Assembly: GCA_015179025.1 (NCBI GenBank)
Contig: WHUX01000169.1
Span: forward strand, 53,146 to 117,145
Direction: 5' to 3'
Origin: Terfezia claveryi
Taxonomy: Eukaryota > Ascomycota > Pezizomycetes > Pezizales > Pezizaceae
Length of the DNA stretch: 64,000 bases
Shown here in pieces: positions 34,101 through 44,363 of this stretch (positions are counted from its first letter, which is position 1; every line of letters starts with the position of its first letter). The position numbers and the translations under genes were made by a program. Below the pieces are notes generated by a model. It searched no databases, was not told the origin of the DNA, and saw only the letters and a program-made list of their open reading frames with translations.

Positions 34101-34934
34101 CATTCACTTACGTCAATAATAAATACAATCTTACTATCTTCTAGTGGCTCTTTAACTTCAAGAATAGAAATAGTAGGAATCTATCTAATAGAACAAAGAA
34201 TAATCAAACTTGTAGAAACTTGTCTCAGGCACCTATCCTGAGTATCTACTTAAAATCTATTTTCTGTCAATCAAAATAACCCCAAAATAATATCCTTCTT
34301 CCCAATATTCAAAACTTTAGCATCTATCTTGAACTTACCCAAAAAACGAGAAGAGAAATCCAACATATTAAATCTCGTATTAACCATATATTTTCCTGCA
34401 AACTTCCGAGAACTATCTCACTATCTAACCTTAACTTCTTGTACTCTTTTCCAAATTCCTAACTTAATTGCCAATCTTTTCCCAACTACTAGAGCACTTG
34501 CTCCACAATCTACTACAGCTTTTACTTCTTCTCTAGCAATGAGAATTCGAACTGTCATGAGAGGAGAATGTCTAGGAGTATGTCTAATAGTTGGTAGTAT
34601 ACTCCTTACTCATTTTCCAACTGTTCTTCCTCAGAACCTAGTTTTATAATCCGAAGCTATCATTTGTCTGTTCGGGCTTTCTTGACAGTAGGTACTAGGG
34701 TCTGACTTGTAGTAGTAGTAGTAACCTTGAGTTTGTAGAAATATTGTTCAGTAGCATGCATTCTATGAAAGTATTTATTAGACCTATGATCATCTCTTCC
34801 ATACTTAATACAATATCCTTCTTTAAGTCTACTTTAATAGATTGTATCCAGAAGTTTTTCGAGGAGGTTAGACAATTGAGTGGGTTTCTTTTTGAACTGA
34901 ATGTACTCTTCAAAGGTACGCTTCTTAGGTGCTG
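34101..34934 (-). pseudogene. Gypsy H protease and end of gag
   Basis: The protease site reads AVVDCGASALVVGKRLAIKL near 34460-34515 (DCG for DSG). Further upstream on the minus strand YCIKYGRDDHRSNKY (near 34785-34815) is a CCHC knuckle whose second and last Cys became Tyr, each by a G to A change. G interrupts just upstream at 34935, and gag resumes at 55595. Confidence 0.7.
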
Positions 34935-34992
34935 TGTAGTGAGTGCTCTGGGGGACAAGGTGACTAAGAGGTACACTGTGGTAGTGGCAAGG

Positions 34993-35670
34993 TGTAATGA
35001 ATGGTACTAGACAGTATTCATTCGGTACCGTTTATACAATTTATATCCGTAGACACGGACGTTTGTGTATTTCGGTTCTGCTGAGGTAAGACCTCAGAAG
35101 GGTAGGGAGATTACTATGTGGGACGTTCCCGAAGGGAACAGTAATTAACTGGTGTAATCTATCTTATATGATTTGTGCTATCTAAGCTATATGATCTTGA
35201 TCTGATCGGAATATAGGCTTGCTTGCTCTGAAGGCTTGCTTGGTTGCTTCTTGTCTTTCTATGGATTCCAGAGGGAATCCAGCGGCCTATTTATACTCCT
35301 CTGAGATCTGATGACTAAGGAAATAAATACAATAAAGGGTGGCACACCAGAAGGTGGTGCGCTGTACAAAAGAGGTCATGTGGCCATAGTAATGAGTCAC
35401 ACGCCATAACGATAGTCATGTGGCCATAGTAATGAGTCACACGCCTTAAACAGAGGTCACGCGGCCATAATGAGGGTGTCTTCATATGGCAAGTGCCATG
35501 GAACTTCCCATGGTAGATTCCACATGCTATGGACGCTTATAAAGCAATAGGAGGTGGTAGAAGGCTAGTCCTTCAACCGAGAGGCTTAGTTACATAACTT
35601 AGTAGTAATATAGGAAATACAAAAGTATATAATCAATTATATAAGCAATGAGATAACGTTCTCCATTACA
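34993..35670 (-). repeat. Gypsy E 3' LTR
   Basis: 678 bp, from TGTAATGAATGGTACTAG to CTCCATTACA, followed by the inverted polypurine tract CTTCCCCAC. It contains the inverted TATA box CCTATTTATACTCC and the TGASTCA sites seen in C. Confidence 0.88.
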
Positions 35671-35698
35671 CTTCCCCACATAGAAGGATTTCCTATCC

Positions 35699-36570
35699 TT
35701 ACTTCTTTCGCTCTGCCATATTGGTTTCCATACGTCCTAAGATTTGATGCATTGTTAATACATTAGCATTAACATGAATATCCTTAGTGTTTCCATGACT
35801 CATGATTCTATCTCGTTCTTGTTGGATGAGAGCTCGGGTCTCATCTCTGGTTCGTGGTCCTTGTTTTCCTTTAGTCCTTCGACGTCTCTTGAATGTGTCT
35901 TCCATACTTCCAGTCGTCCAGAAGTCTTGAAGAATTTCGGTGGTGATATCCTTGGCGTTTACCCAGGAATCATATTTAGGAGTGTATCCTAGCCATCTGA
36001 CCTTATATTGTCTTTCTCCAGTTCGAGGAGCTGTTCTGAATTCTAATACCTTTTCAACTTCATAACGATCATCTTGAATTGGTCCTGGTTCCTGAGATTG
36101 TCTGTAAGGGAACTGGATGGGATCGTTTTTGTAGTATGGTTTGAGTTTGCTAATATGAAAAGTATTATATATGAGGTGGAGGTCAGGTTGACTGGATAGG
36201 TCTAGGCTATAGTTATTGCATTTCCGATTACTGGAAATAATGGGAAATGGGCCTAGCCATTTTGGTTTGAGCTTGGGTGAGACATTTGATAGGTTGATAT
36301 TTTCTGAGGAAAGCATAACCTATTGTCCGACTGAAAATTTGGCTGTATTGGGTAGTCGTTTGTTCGCTTGAGATGCTTGAGTCTTCTTGGCGTCATATAG
36401 GTTTTTAGACGTTACCTCATGACGTTCATTTGCGGGTACATATGCATTAATGGGGTATGGAAGTATCGATACGCCAAGATGTGCATTAAATCCAAATAGT
36501 GTGGAAAAGGGACTATTCTGTCTAGCGGCATTATACCTAGAGTTAAGTTTCAACTGTATCTCTGGTAGTT
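35699..36570 (-). pseudogene. Gypsy E integrase C-terminus and chromodomain
   Basis: Begins abruptly at LPEIQLKLNSRYNAARQNSP next to the PLE end and runs through FSTLFGFNAHLGV, a stop near 36317, MLSSENINLSNVSPKLKPKW (GPY/F-like), NTFHISKLKPYY and a chromodomain (DDRYEVEKVLEFRTAP, RQYKVRWLGYTP, DSWVNAKDI). It ends at TTA 35699. Unlike C, its tail after KGKQGP is open, so it shows the true family 2 C-terminus. The chromodomain would direct integration to marked chromatin. Confidence 0.88.
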
Positions 36571-37102
36571 GGGGGGGAGGAAGAAAATTGTTAGAATTCC
36601 TGAAGAGTATCACGAAGCAGACAACTTGACTTGTGGGTCACTATTGGTTTCATCTGGATTGACTCTTCAGTGCTTGATACTTATACCTTTTCCTACCTCT
36701 AATGTGACTCACGGTAATTGTGATTATTTCCGTGGTGTGGGTGGGCTGACCACCCTCTTCTAAAAATCTAAATTAAAAGTGTGACTCGTTCATGCATAAT
36801 GGTGTGACTCATTAAACATGATTGCGTCATGCAGTCAGCAATACTAATTTGGGGGCGGTGTGCTAATCTTACCTCCATGCATGACGCATGTGCGCCGGGT
36901 GTGACTTCGACGTGCATGTGCATGCATGATGACTGCATTGCGCTAATGCAGGGTAAGCGCTAGTAATATACCCTTGCTAGCGGCTATGTTTCAGTGTGGC
37001 ACACTAAAAACATAACCGAATTCACCCAGAGTGAGCCGCAACGAGAGCGGTTACCCGGAGGGGCGAGCGAAGCGAGTAGCGGAAGTGGAGGGGAACGGAG
37101 GG
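36571..37102 (-). repeat. PLE pLTR, downstream copy
   Basis: About 532 bp, nearly identical to the inverse of 40755-41281. On the minus strand the order is GC-rich segment, ACTCTGGGTGAATTCGGTTA, CATGCATG-rich stretch, several TGAGTCAC/TGACTCAC sites, hammerhead, poly-purine end AGAAAATT...CCCCCCC (inverse). Confidence 0.82.
36606..36681 (-). ncRNA. Hammerhead ribozyme candidate, downstream pLTR
   Basis: 76 nt. Core reads CTGAAGA, stem II GTC-AATCCA-GAT, then GAAA, then stem III, then GTC as cleavage triplet. Stem I is AGTATC-AAGCA with TGCTT-CGT-GATACT. One G-U pair closes stem II (GAC in the other copies). Same strand as the RT ORF. Confidence 0.78.
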
Positions 37103-37223
37103 TGAAGCCTTCATTTTCCCGTTTCTTGGGTATTAGCGTATAGCCCAAACTAGTATTCTGACTCACTTATCCTGAAGTAGGAACTTACAGGTTATGTTTT
37201 TAGAACACGCCACCATATTATTT

Positions 37224-40200
37224 TTACAGATGTAGACTTTCGAATAAGTCTCCGAGGGTGGTATCATCTGGAAATGTTTCAAGGAATTTTGCATTGAATC
37301 TTTGGCACAAATCACCGAAGTTAATAGTTTTTTTACGACTAATAATCAATGTTGCTTCGAGAAGTTTAGGAGGGATTTGGCTTCCCTGCCAGACTTCTTG
37401 AATTCCTTGTTGTACATTTCGTACATCTATAAAATCCCATATTGGATTAAGAACGGATTTAACTACCATGATGTTATCCACTCCCGCTGGTTTGACCATA
37501 CGGTACCGGTTTTCCCATCTTGTATTGTAGTTACGGGTAATCCATTCTTTGACCAAAACGAGTGGGTACTCTCGGCTGAGGTAAATAGAGGCAAGTTCCT
37601 CAACCGATTGCTTGTATATGTCTGCATTAGACGACAAGGCAGCGAGCCGACTCATCTCTCCGAGGAAAGTTCCTTTTTTCATCCACTTTGGATGCCCCGA
37701 AGAGAATGGGATTCGTTCGAAATGGTTTAGTGGTTTCCTGTATGGTCTGAAGTCAACCTCCCTGTAGACGGGGTGTGCATAACTTCTAGATCCAAAAATA
37801 CTATACGGTATTTATCCACTTCACATTTGAGCTTAAGACCTGGGAAATTCAGGCGCTCTTTGGCATATTCCAGCGCTAAACTTTCATTTGGCGCGAGGAT
37901 TATAGTAAATATGTCATCGATATACCTTTTGTACAGAAGTACTCGAGGATCTTTATCATATGTTGTTCATATTTGCCGCGTATAGATTAGCAATATGTGG
38001 CGAGCTTGCGACTCCCATTGCTAATCCATCCGTTTACAAGAACAAATTACTACCATACCGAAAAACAAGGTAGTTGTTCGCAATTGAACAGAGTTCTCGG
38101 GCAAGTTTGCCTTTGATCTCTCCGTGATGTTTAGAAGCCGCAGCTTCGACTACATCGTGAATGGCAATAAGCGGGACATTCGGGTAGAATGCTTCTACAT
38201 CCGCTGAAAGCATAAAAGCTTTCATACCAAACGGAACTTTAACCTTTAACAGTTCTTGGGCTAGCGTTCTACTGTTAAGTAGAATCGTAGGTGATGTTTT
38301 AACTTCATCTTCCAAGAGGTTACACAACATGGACGCAGCAGTTTCACCCGTGAAACTGTAGCAAGGAATGATTAGTCTAAACTTGGTCGGTTTTTTATGG
38401 ATTTTCGGGAGTCCACTAAAGCATGGCAGCTTCCGAATATCTTCGTTCCAAGCATTAGCCAGTAGGAAATTTTCCTCTTGTTCGGTCAGGGAATAGGTAT
38501 CTGACTGAACAATCTGGTCCAAGTGTGTTTGCAAGTTTTTCATAACTTCGTGACACTTATCAACGTTGATCTTGGTTATCGATCTATCATTGGCTAAGTA
38601 ATCATTGCATTGCATAATATACCATGTTCGGGATACTACAGCAGTACCAAGATTCTTGTCCGTACTTGTTACGAACAAGTCGTATTTTTTCAAGTACTCC
38701 AGCAGTTTTGCTGCATCTTTCATCCCTTGGTGATTGATGCCAGTTGTTTTAGGTGCTTCTTCGATCATTCGACATAATCAAGAACGTCCCTCGGCCAACC
38801 CTGCTTCGACAGGTACTGACGCTTTAGGAGCTGATACTGGTGTATCGGAACCTAAAGAGTAGCAGTGGTCATATGCTTTATTGTCTTTACCATTAAAATG
38901 ACATTTCCATCTAATGGTATTGCAAAAATGTTCGTATCACGTAAGACAATAGAAGAGTTTATTTCAGTACTAAACATAAAGCGGAAACCCTTGCTAATGG
39001 AATTCGCCACGTCATATGGCAATTCCACTCCTTCCAACAGATGTACTCCTCGCCGAAATCTAAGCGAGTCCAACAATGCCAGTGGCATACGCTGACGAAT
39101 TTCCATTACTGCTTGGTTGAAGGGATGTTTAGTAAACGGTCTGGATAAGATGATGGGTTGGACCAGGTCCACATACCTTCTGAGTCTTTTTCTGACTCTT
39201 TGTCTTCTTCACTTTCGTCGCCGAAGTGGCGGCGTTGGATTCGGCTCGCTTCCTCTTCTTCCCGTTTGAAGTTTTTGAGGAGGTGTTTTTCGCCAGCTTT
39301 GCTGGCGTTTTGCCCTTTCCGTTGCCTTTTCTCTTCGAATCTATAATCGACACAATTTGAGTTAGATAATGATCGCTTTAGCCCTTTCGGAGGGATCGTA
39401 CCTTTCTCTTTTCGAAGAGCGTCTTGGACGGCTTTGCGAACCGTGTCAGCCAGACTATCTTGAGTGATAGCTGGACACTGTTGGGGGTCTTTCGCAGCAT
39501 CCTTCAACTTCATCTTATTCAGAGCTATTTCCAGCTCTGCTATTGCCTTGCTTCCGGCAATATCTACTACTCGAGTAGCATAAGTGAAGATGTCTGAGAA
39601 AGCAGGCCTTTTTCGTTGGTAAGAAACGACGTATTCTTGCCAGTGGCGGTAGATGTATCCGTAGCGTTATGAAGGGCTACCAGTTCTTCATAACGTTGAT
39701 CAATAATATTGACCACGTTTTTTGGATCGCGGGCGACGTAGTCTAGTATGGAGGAATGTCACTTCCTGTTCCCTTGCTGTAATAGCTTGGGAGAGCATTT
39801 CCATACGGAAGGCCAACACCTTCGATTCGACTCCTGCTAGGAATACCTTCGCAGTAGAGGTTTGATCGAGTAGATCATTCCCGTCATCCAAGTCCATTCC
39901 CTCACGGGAATCCTCCAAGTATTCCTTAGAAAATTGGATTTTTGGCACATGGATGCCCTGGATTTCAGAGGGCCAGGTCCCTCGTGATTTGTGCTCCTCC
40001 AACTTTCTCAAAGTGGCTCGAGACCTGTAATAGGTCTGAGCTAATTTGTAGTGTTGGACCAAAAAGGAATGGAGACTTTCGCGATAGCTCGTCGGAATAA
40101 GGTCAATGACCTCATTCAGCGACGTCGCGAGCGGAGAGTGGTTCGCTCGTTGGACAGATTGGTTCATCTGAACGTAGGAGGAGGAGGTGACGGCGAAGGC

Positions 40201-40287
40201 GGACGGAGATGGGAGCGGATGGCACGAAGGGAGGACATTGTTGTTTTCGTGGGTGGTATGGATCGTTTGTGCGAAAAAGAATTCATC
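37224..40287 (-). pseudogene. Penelope-like reverse transcriptase ORF (frameshifted)
   Basis: The reading order on the minus strand spans several frames. N-terminal helical part (40167-39700); Lys-rich part (39513-39130); ELPYDVANSISKGFRF (39172-38852); RT with STDKNLGTAVVSRTWY, LPCFSGLPKIHKKP, LSADVEAFYPNVPL (38768-38034), GLAMGVASSPHIANLY and LYKRYIDDIFTI (YIDD at 37913-37924); thumb and tail with ARCLVV-like and INFGDLCQRFNAKFL parts to the stop at 37224. LPKIHK and AMG-SP are hallmarks of PLE RT. No GIY-YIG endonuclease motif follows, so this is an endonuclease-lacking type, or the domain has been lost. At least three frame breaks; start uncertain. Confidence 0.78.
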
Positions 40288-40301
40288 TTTGAAAGTCGGG
40301 G

Positions 40302-40754
40302 GGGAGGAAGAAAATTGTTAGAATTCCTGAAGAGTATCACGAAGCAGACAACTTGACTTGTGGGTCACTGTTGGTTTCGTCTGGATTAACTCTTCAGTGC
40401 TTGATACTTATACCTTTTCCTACCTTAATGTGACTCACGGTAATTGTGATTATTTCCGTGGTGTGGGTGGGCTGACCACCCTCTTCTAAAAATCTAAATT
40501 AAAAGTGTGACTCGTTCATGCATAATGGTGTGACTCATTAAACATGATTGCGTCATGCAGTCAGCAATACTAATTTGGGGGCAGTGTGCTAATCTTACCT
40601 GCATGCATGACGTATGTGCACGGGTGTGACTCCGACGTGCATGTGCATGCATGATGACTGCATTGCGCTAATGCAGGGTAAGCGCTAGTAATATACCCTT
40701 GCTAGCGGCTATGTTTCAGTGTGGCACACTAAAAACATAACCGAATTCACCCAG
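40302..40754 (-). repeat. PLE pLTR, upstream copy
   Basis: Same orientation as the downstream copy, but lacks the last ~75 bp (GC-rich segment). It meets the inverted third copy at 40754/40755, so 40302-41281 is a palindrome with a 72-bp centre. Confidence 0.82.
40333..40408 (-). ncRNA. Hammerhead ribozyme candidate, upstream pLTR
   Basis: Core CTGAAGA, stem II GTT-AATCCA-GAC (one G-U pair), GAAA, stem III, cleavage triplet GTC, and the same stem I as the other two copies. Sense to the RT ORF, so it would cut a tandem read-through RNA at the pLTR. Confidence 0.78.
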
Positions 40755-41281
40755 CGTTCCCCTCCACTTCCGCTACTCGCTTCGCTCGCCCCTCCGGGTA
40801 ACCGCTCTCGTTGCGGCTCACTCTGGGTGAATTCGGTTATGTTTTTAGTGTGCCACACTGAAACATAGCCGCTAGCAAGGGTATATTACTAGCGCTTACC
40901 CTGCATTAGCGCAATGCAGTCATCATGCATGCACATGCACGTCGGAGTCACACCCGGCGCACATACGTCATGCATGCAGGTAAGATTAGCACACTGCCCC
41001 CAAATTAGTATTGCTGACTGCATGACGCAATCATGTTTAATGAGTCACACCATTATGCATGAACGAGTCACACTTTTAATTTAGATTTTTAGAAGAGGGT
41101 GGTCAGCCCACCCACACCACGGAAATAATCACAATTACCGTGAGTCACATTAGAGGTAGGAAAAGGTATAAGTATCAAGCACTGAGGAGTCAATCCAGAC
41201 GAAACCAACAGTGACCCACAAGTCAAGTTGTCTGCTTCGTGATACTCTTCAGGAATTCTAACAATTTTCTTCCTCCCCCCC
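40755..41281 (+). repeat. PLE pLTR, inverted copy
   Basis: Inverse of 36571-37102, including the GC-rich stretch (CTTCCGCTACTCGCTTCGC). Its outer end forms the right edge of the PLE against truncated gypsy F. Confidence 0.82.
41171..41246 (+). ncRNA. Hammerhead ribozyme candidate, inverted pLTR
   Basis: Best-paired copy. Stem I AGTATC-AAGCA (41171-41181) pairs with TGCTT-CGT-GATACT (41233-41246). Core CTGAGGA 41182-41188; stem II GTC/GAC with loop AATCCA; GAAA 41201-41204; stem III C-c-AAC-ag-TGAC, loop CCACAA, GTCA-a-GTTG; cleavage after GTC at 41232. All invariant type I hammerhead core positions are present. Confidence 0.8.
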
Positions 41282-43636
41282 TACCTTAAGCCTGAAAAAT
41301 GCGAATTTCACGTCCAAGAGGTGAAGTACCTGGGCTTGATCATAACCACGGAAGGTATTAGGATGGACCCCGCCAAAGTTGCTGCAATCCAAGAGTGGGA
41401 AACCCCAGCCAATTTGAAGGATGTGTAGGCCTTCCTAGGATTTGCCAACTTCTACCGCCGATTTATCCTGGGATACTCAAGAATCGTGGCACCCCTGACA
41501 GTCTTGATGAAAACGAAGGTAGAAGCTGGCTCACACCTGACAAAAAGGGCCTTCCACTGGAATCCAGAAGCCCAATCCGCCTTCCAGAACCTCAAGGAAG
41601 CCTTCTGCTCAGCCCCAATCCTGGCCCATTTTGACCCTAATAGCGAGTGCATCGTGGAAACGGACGCCTCCAACTATGTCTCCGCCGGAATCCTGTCCCA
41701 GTATGTCGATGGAGTCCTCCACCCAGTGGCCTATTTCTCCACAAAGCACTCCCCGGCAGAGTGTAATTACGAAATCTATGATAAGGAGTTAATGGCCATT
41801 GTGCGAGCATTCGAGGAATGGAGGCCCCACCTGGAGTCAGCGAAGGGGGTTATCGAGGTCCTTTCTGACCACAAGAACCTGGAATACTTCACAACTACCA
41901 AGTTGCTGAATCGCCGGCAGGCTAGGTGTTTGGAATTCCTGTCCCGGTTCAACTTCAAAATCAAGTACCAGCCAGGAAAGGCTGGTGGGAAGCCAGACGC
42001 ACTGACCAGGAGATCAGGAGATCTCCCTAAGGGGGGGGATGAAAGGCTGAAGTACCAGAATCAGGTGGTACTGAAACCTGAAAATCTCGACCTGGCGGCC
42101 AATACCCTTGCGGAAGCTGAGGCTGAGGCTGATGCAGAAGCTGAGGCTGGGGCGGATGCAGAAGCTGAGGCTGACCTCCGACAACTAGTGAGACAGGCAT
42201 ATGAGGACGACCCCCTGACCAAGGAAATTATCACCGCAGTGGCTTCTGGCCAGCACCGCCACCCCAAGATCTCCCTAGCCGAGTGTACCATCCAGGAAGG
42301 CCTCCTCTACCACCTCGAACGGCTGTATGTGCTGGAAGGAGAGCTGCGCCTTAGATTGATCAAGGAACACCATGACAGCCTGGCTGCAGGTCACCCTGGA
42401 GTAGCCAAAACGTTAGAGCTTCTGGCCAGGGAATACACATGGATTGACCAACGGAAGGACGTGGAGCGGTACGTACGGAACTGCCACGTTTGCAAGCATA
42501 CTAAGCCTGTCTGCCACGCTCCTTATGGGACCCTGAAGCCCCTGGAGATCCCAGACCAGCCTTGGCAACACCTAACCATGGACTTTGTGACTGGGTTGCC
42601 GGAGGATTCAGGGTTTAACGCTATTCTTATGGTAGTAGACCGATTGACCAAAATAAGGCATGTTATACCTTGCCATGATACCTGTTCTGCCCGGGACCTC
42701 GCCGGCCTCTACCTCAACCATGTATTCCGCTAGCATGGTCTCTCCAAGTCTGTCGTCTCGGACCGCGGCCCCCAATTCATCTCGGACTTCTGGAAGGTAT
42801 TCTGCGAGCTTCTGGGAATCAACGTACACCTCTCCACGGCGTATTACCCCCAAACAGATGGTCAGTCCAAGCGAATGAATGCAATCATGGAGCAGTACCT
42901 GAGAGCATACGTCAATTACCAGCAAAACAACTGGGTTTCGCTGCTGGCAACCTGTGAGTTCGCCGCTAACAACCATTTCTCGGAGTCTCTAAAAACCTCC
43001 CCGTTCCTGGCCAATTATGGCTGGCACCCTCGTTTTGTGGACTCTCTAGCACCTCTGCACAAGGCTAGGGAGAACACTCCAGCTAAGGAGTTCGCCACGG
43101 AGATTGCTGAGTTGCACTCCACCCTAAGAGCCGAACTGGTATATGCTCAAGCTAGGCAAGCGGAGCATGCCAATGGATCATGGTTGCCAGCCCCCAGGTA
43201 TCAGCCAGGAGATAAGGTGTGGCTCTCCAGCAGGCACTTCCGGATGGAACGGCCATCTCGCAAGCTCGACCATAAGTTCCTGGGTCCATTCGAGGTGGTG
43301 GCCGCTGTGGGCACTCATGCCTATCGATTGAGGTTCCCCAAAGACATCAAACGACACCCAGTCGTCCATGTCTCCGAGATCGAACCTGCTGCTAGCGACC
43401 CTCTCCCCGGCCAGAAACACCCTCCACCTCCCCCCGTGGTTATCGAAGGTGAGGAGGAATGGGAGGTAGAGGAAGTGCTGGACTCCCGAAGAAGGTATGG
43501 GCACCTGCAATATAAGGTCAAATGGCTAGGAGATGAGGAGACGACCTGGCAACCAGTGGAGGACCTGGAAAACGCACAGGACTTGGTCACCCTGTTCCAC
43601 CAGCATTACCCCCGAAAGCCTCGCCCCGCCCAATGA
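41282..43636 (+). pseudogene. Gypsy F pol: RT end, RNase H, integrase, chromodomain
   Basis: One frame of 785 codons with only two stops (41426, 42731; both fit CAG to TAG). RT thumb: CEFHVQEVKYLGLIITTEG and FLGFANFYRRFI. RNase H: ETDASNYVSAGILSQY, YDKELMAIVRAFEEW, LSDHKNLEYF, GGKPDALTRR. Linker of AE/AD repeats (about 42110-42180). Integrase: HHDSLAAGHPGVAKTLELL with CHVCKHTKP, LTMDFVTGLP, SDRGPQFISDF, YPQTDGQSKRMN (Lys where the catalytic Glu is expected). Then GDKVWLSSRH, LGPFEVVAAVG, HPVVHVSEIEP and a chromodomain (EEWEVEEVLDSRRRYG, QYKVKWLGDEETTW). Ends QYPRKP-like tail at 43636. Confidence 0.9.
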
Positions 43637-43849
43637 TGTTCTTGTCGTCCTGGAATTGGTTATTAGGGTCGTTTTGTCGCTGTTGTTATTGTCGTTGTTG
43701 TTGGGATTATTGTTGGTACGTACTTCCAGCATTGGGGTTGTGTTATGGGTTATTGGTTTTAGTCGCCTCTTTTGTTTGTTTGTTTTTGTCTTGCCTTTCA
43801 CCTGGTCTTGTCTTTCGTCGCTGGGGCTCCAAGCCTAAAGGGGAGATAG
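43637..43849 (+). other. Gypsy F 3' untranslated region and polypurine tract
   Basis: T/G-rich (TTGTTGTTG-like) noncoding stretch, ending AAAGGGGAGATAG just before the LTR, a good polypurine tract. Overlapping small ORFs have no support. Confidence 0.65.
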
Positions 43850-44363
43850 TATTACAACCGTCCTTTCCTAGCCGGGTTTGAGAGTCAGACGGGATTCCGT
43901 CCGACTCTCGTTATTGTTGATTGATATCGTTGTTATCTCTGTTCCCGAGATAAGGGGTCTCGGGAACCTTATTCCTTCCAGTGGCCTTGGCTAGGAAGGA
44001 AGCCTGTATATATAGCTTGCTCTCTCCACCCTCTCGTTGGATCCCCATCCAACGTCTTGTATACCTAATACAGGACCTTGTCTCTCCACGAAGGTGTACC
44101 TCCCTTGTACACCCCCTCGTCTTGCCTTGTCTCGTGAATAACTCTGCAGCACAGCTGCCCTCCTCCGACACACGCGGCAACTGCCTCCACGTGTCTCGTG
44201 CTCCTTACCCTCTGCCCCTCTTGCCTCTTGCCCTTGCCCCTAGCCTTTCCCCTGATCACACACGTAGCGTTCCTACGTGTGTGTTACCTCGTCCCTGTCC
44301 TCGCCCCGGCGTACCCCTTGGTCGCCTTGTCCCCGGAGCCCTCGTTACACTGCCCTCGTTACA
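43850..44363 (+). repeat. Gypsy F 3' LTR
   Basis: 514 bp, from TATTACAACCGTCC (TG to TA at the first base pair step) to CCTCGTTACA. It contains CTATATATA (near 44008) as TATA candidate in inverse of the G LTR layout, an ACACACGTAG stretch, and a short duplicated TGCCCTCGTTACA end. G has LTRs of matching structure. Confidence 0.82.

Larger units (their letters stand above)
36571..41281 (-). mobile_element. Penelope-like element (PLE) with three hammerhead-bearing pLTRs
   Basis: 4711 bp between the E integrase and truncated F. Both outer ends are the same G7/C7 tract followed by AGGAAGAAAATTGTTAG in inverted orientation. pLTR copies: 36571-37102 and 40302-40754 on the minus strand (sense to the RT) and 40755-41281 inverted. 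Tandem pLTRs with one inverted, often truncated, copy upstream are the classical Penelope layout. Between them lies a minus-strand ORF with RT of the PLE type. No target duplication is seen, and the flanks do not rejoin. Confidence 0.82.
41282..44363 (+). mobile_element. Ty3/gypsy F (family 3, chromovirus), 5'-truncated
   Basis: Starts inside RT at the PLE edge and ends with a complete LTR (43850-44363); E resumes at 44364 (TCCAAGATCCTAG). The 5' LTR, gag, protease and half of RT are absent. Only a few stops, so it is the youngest-looking pol in the window. GC-richer than its surroundings. Confidence 0.88.

Noticed and set aside
37302..37730. 142-codon plus-strand ORF
   Set aside because: Antisense shadow of the PLE RT tail, which has recognisable motifs on the minus strand.
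36571..41281. PLE region as a DIRS or Ngaro element
   Set aside because: No tyrosine recombinase or methyltransferase motif is seen; LPKIHK-type RT and hammerheads fit PLE.
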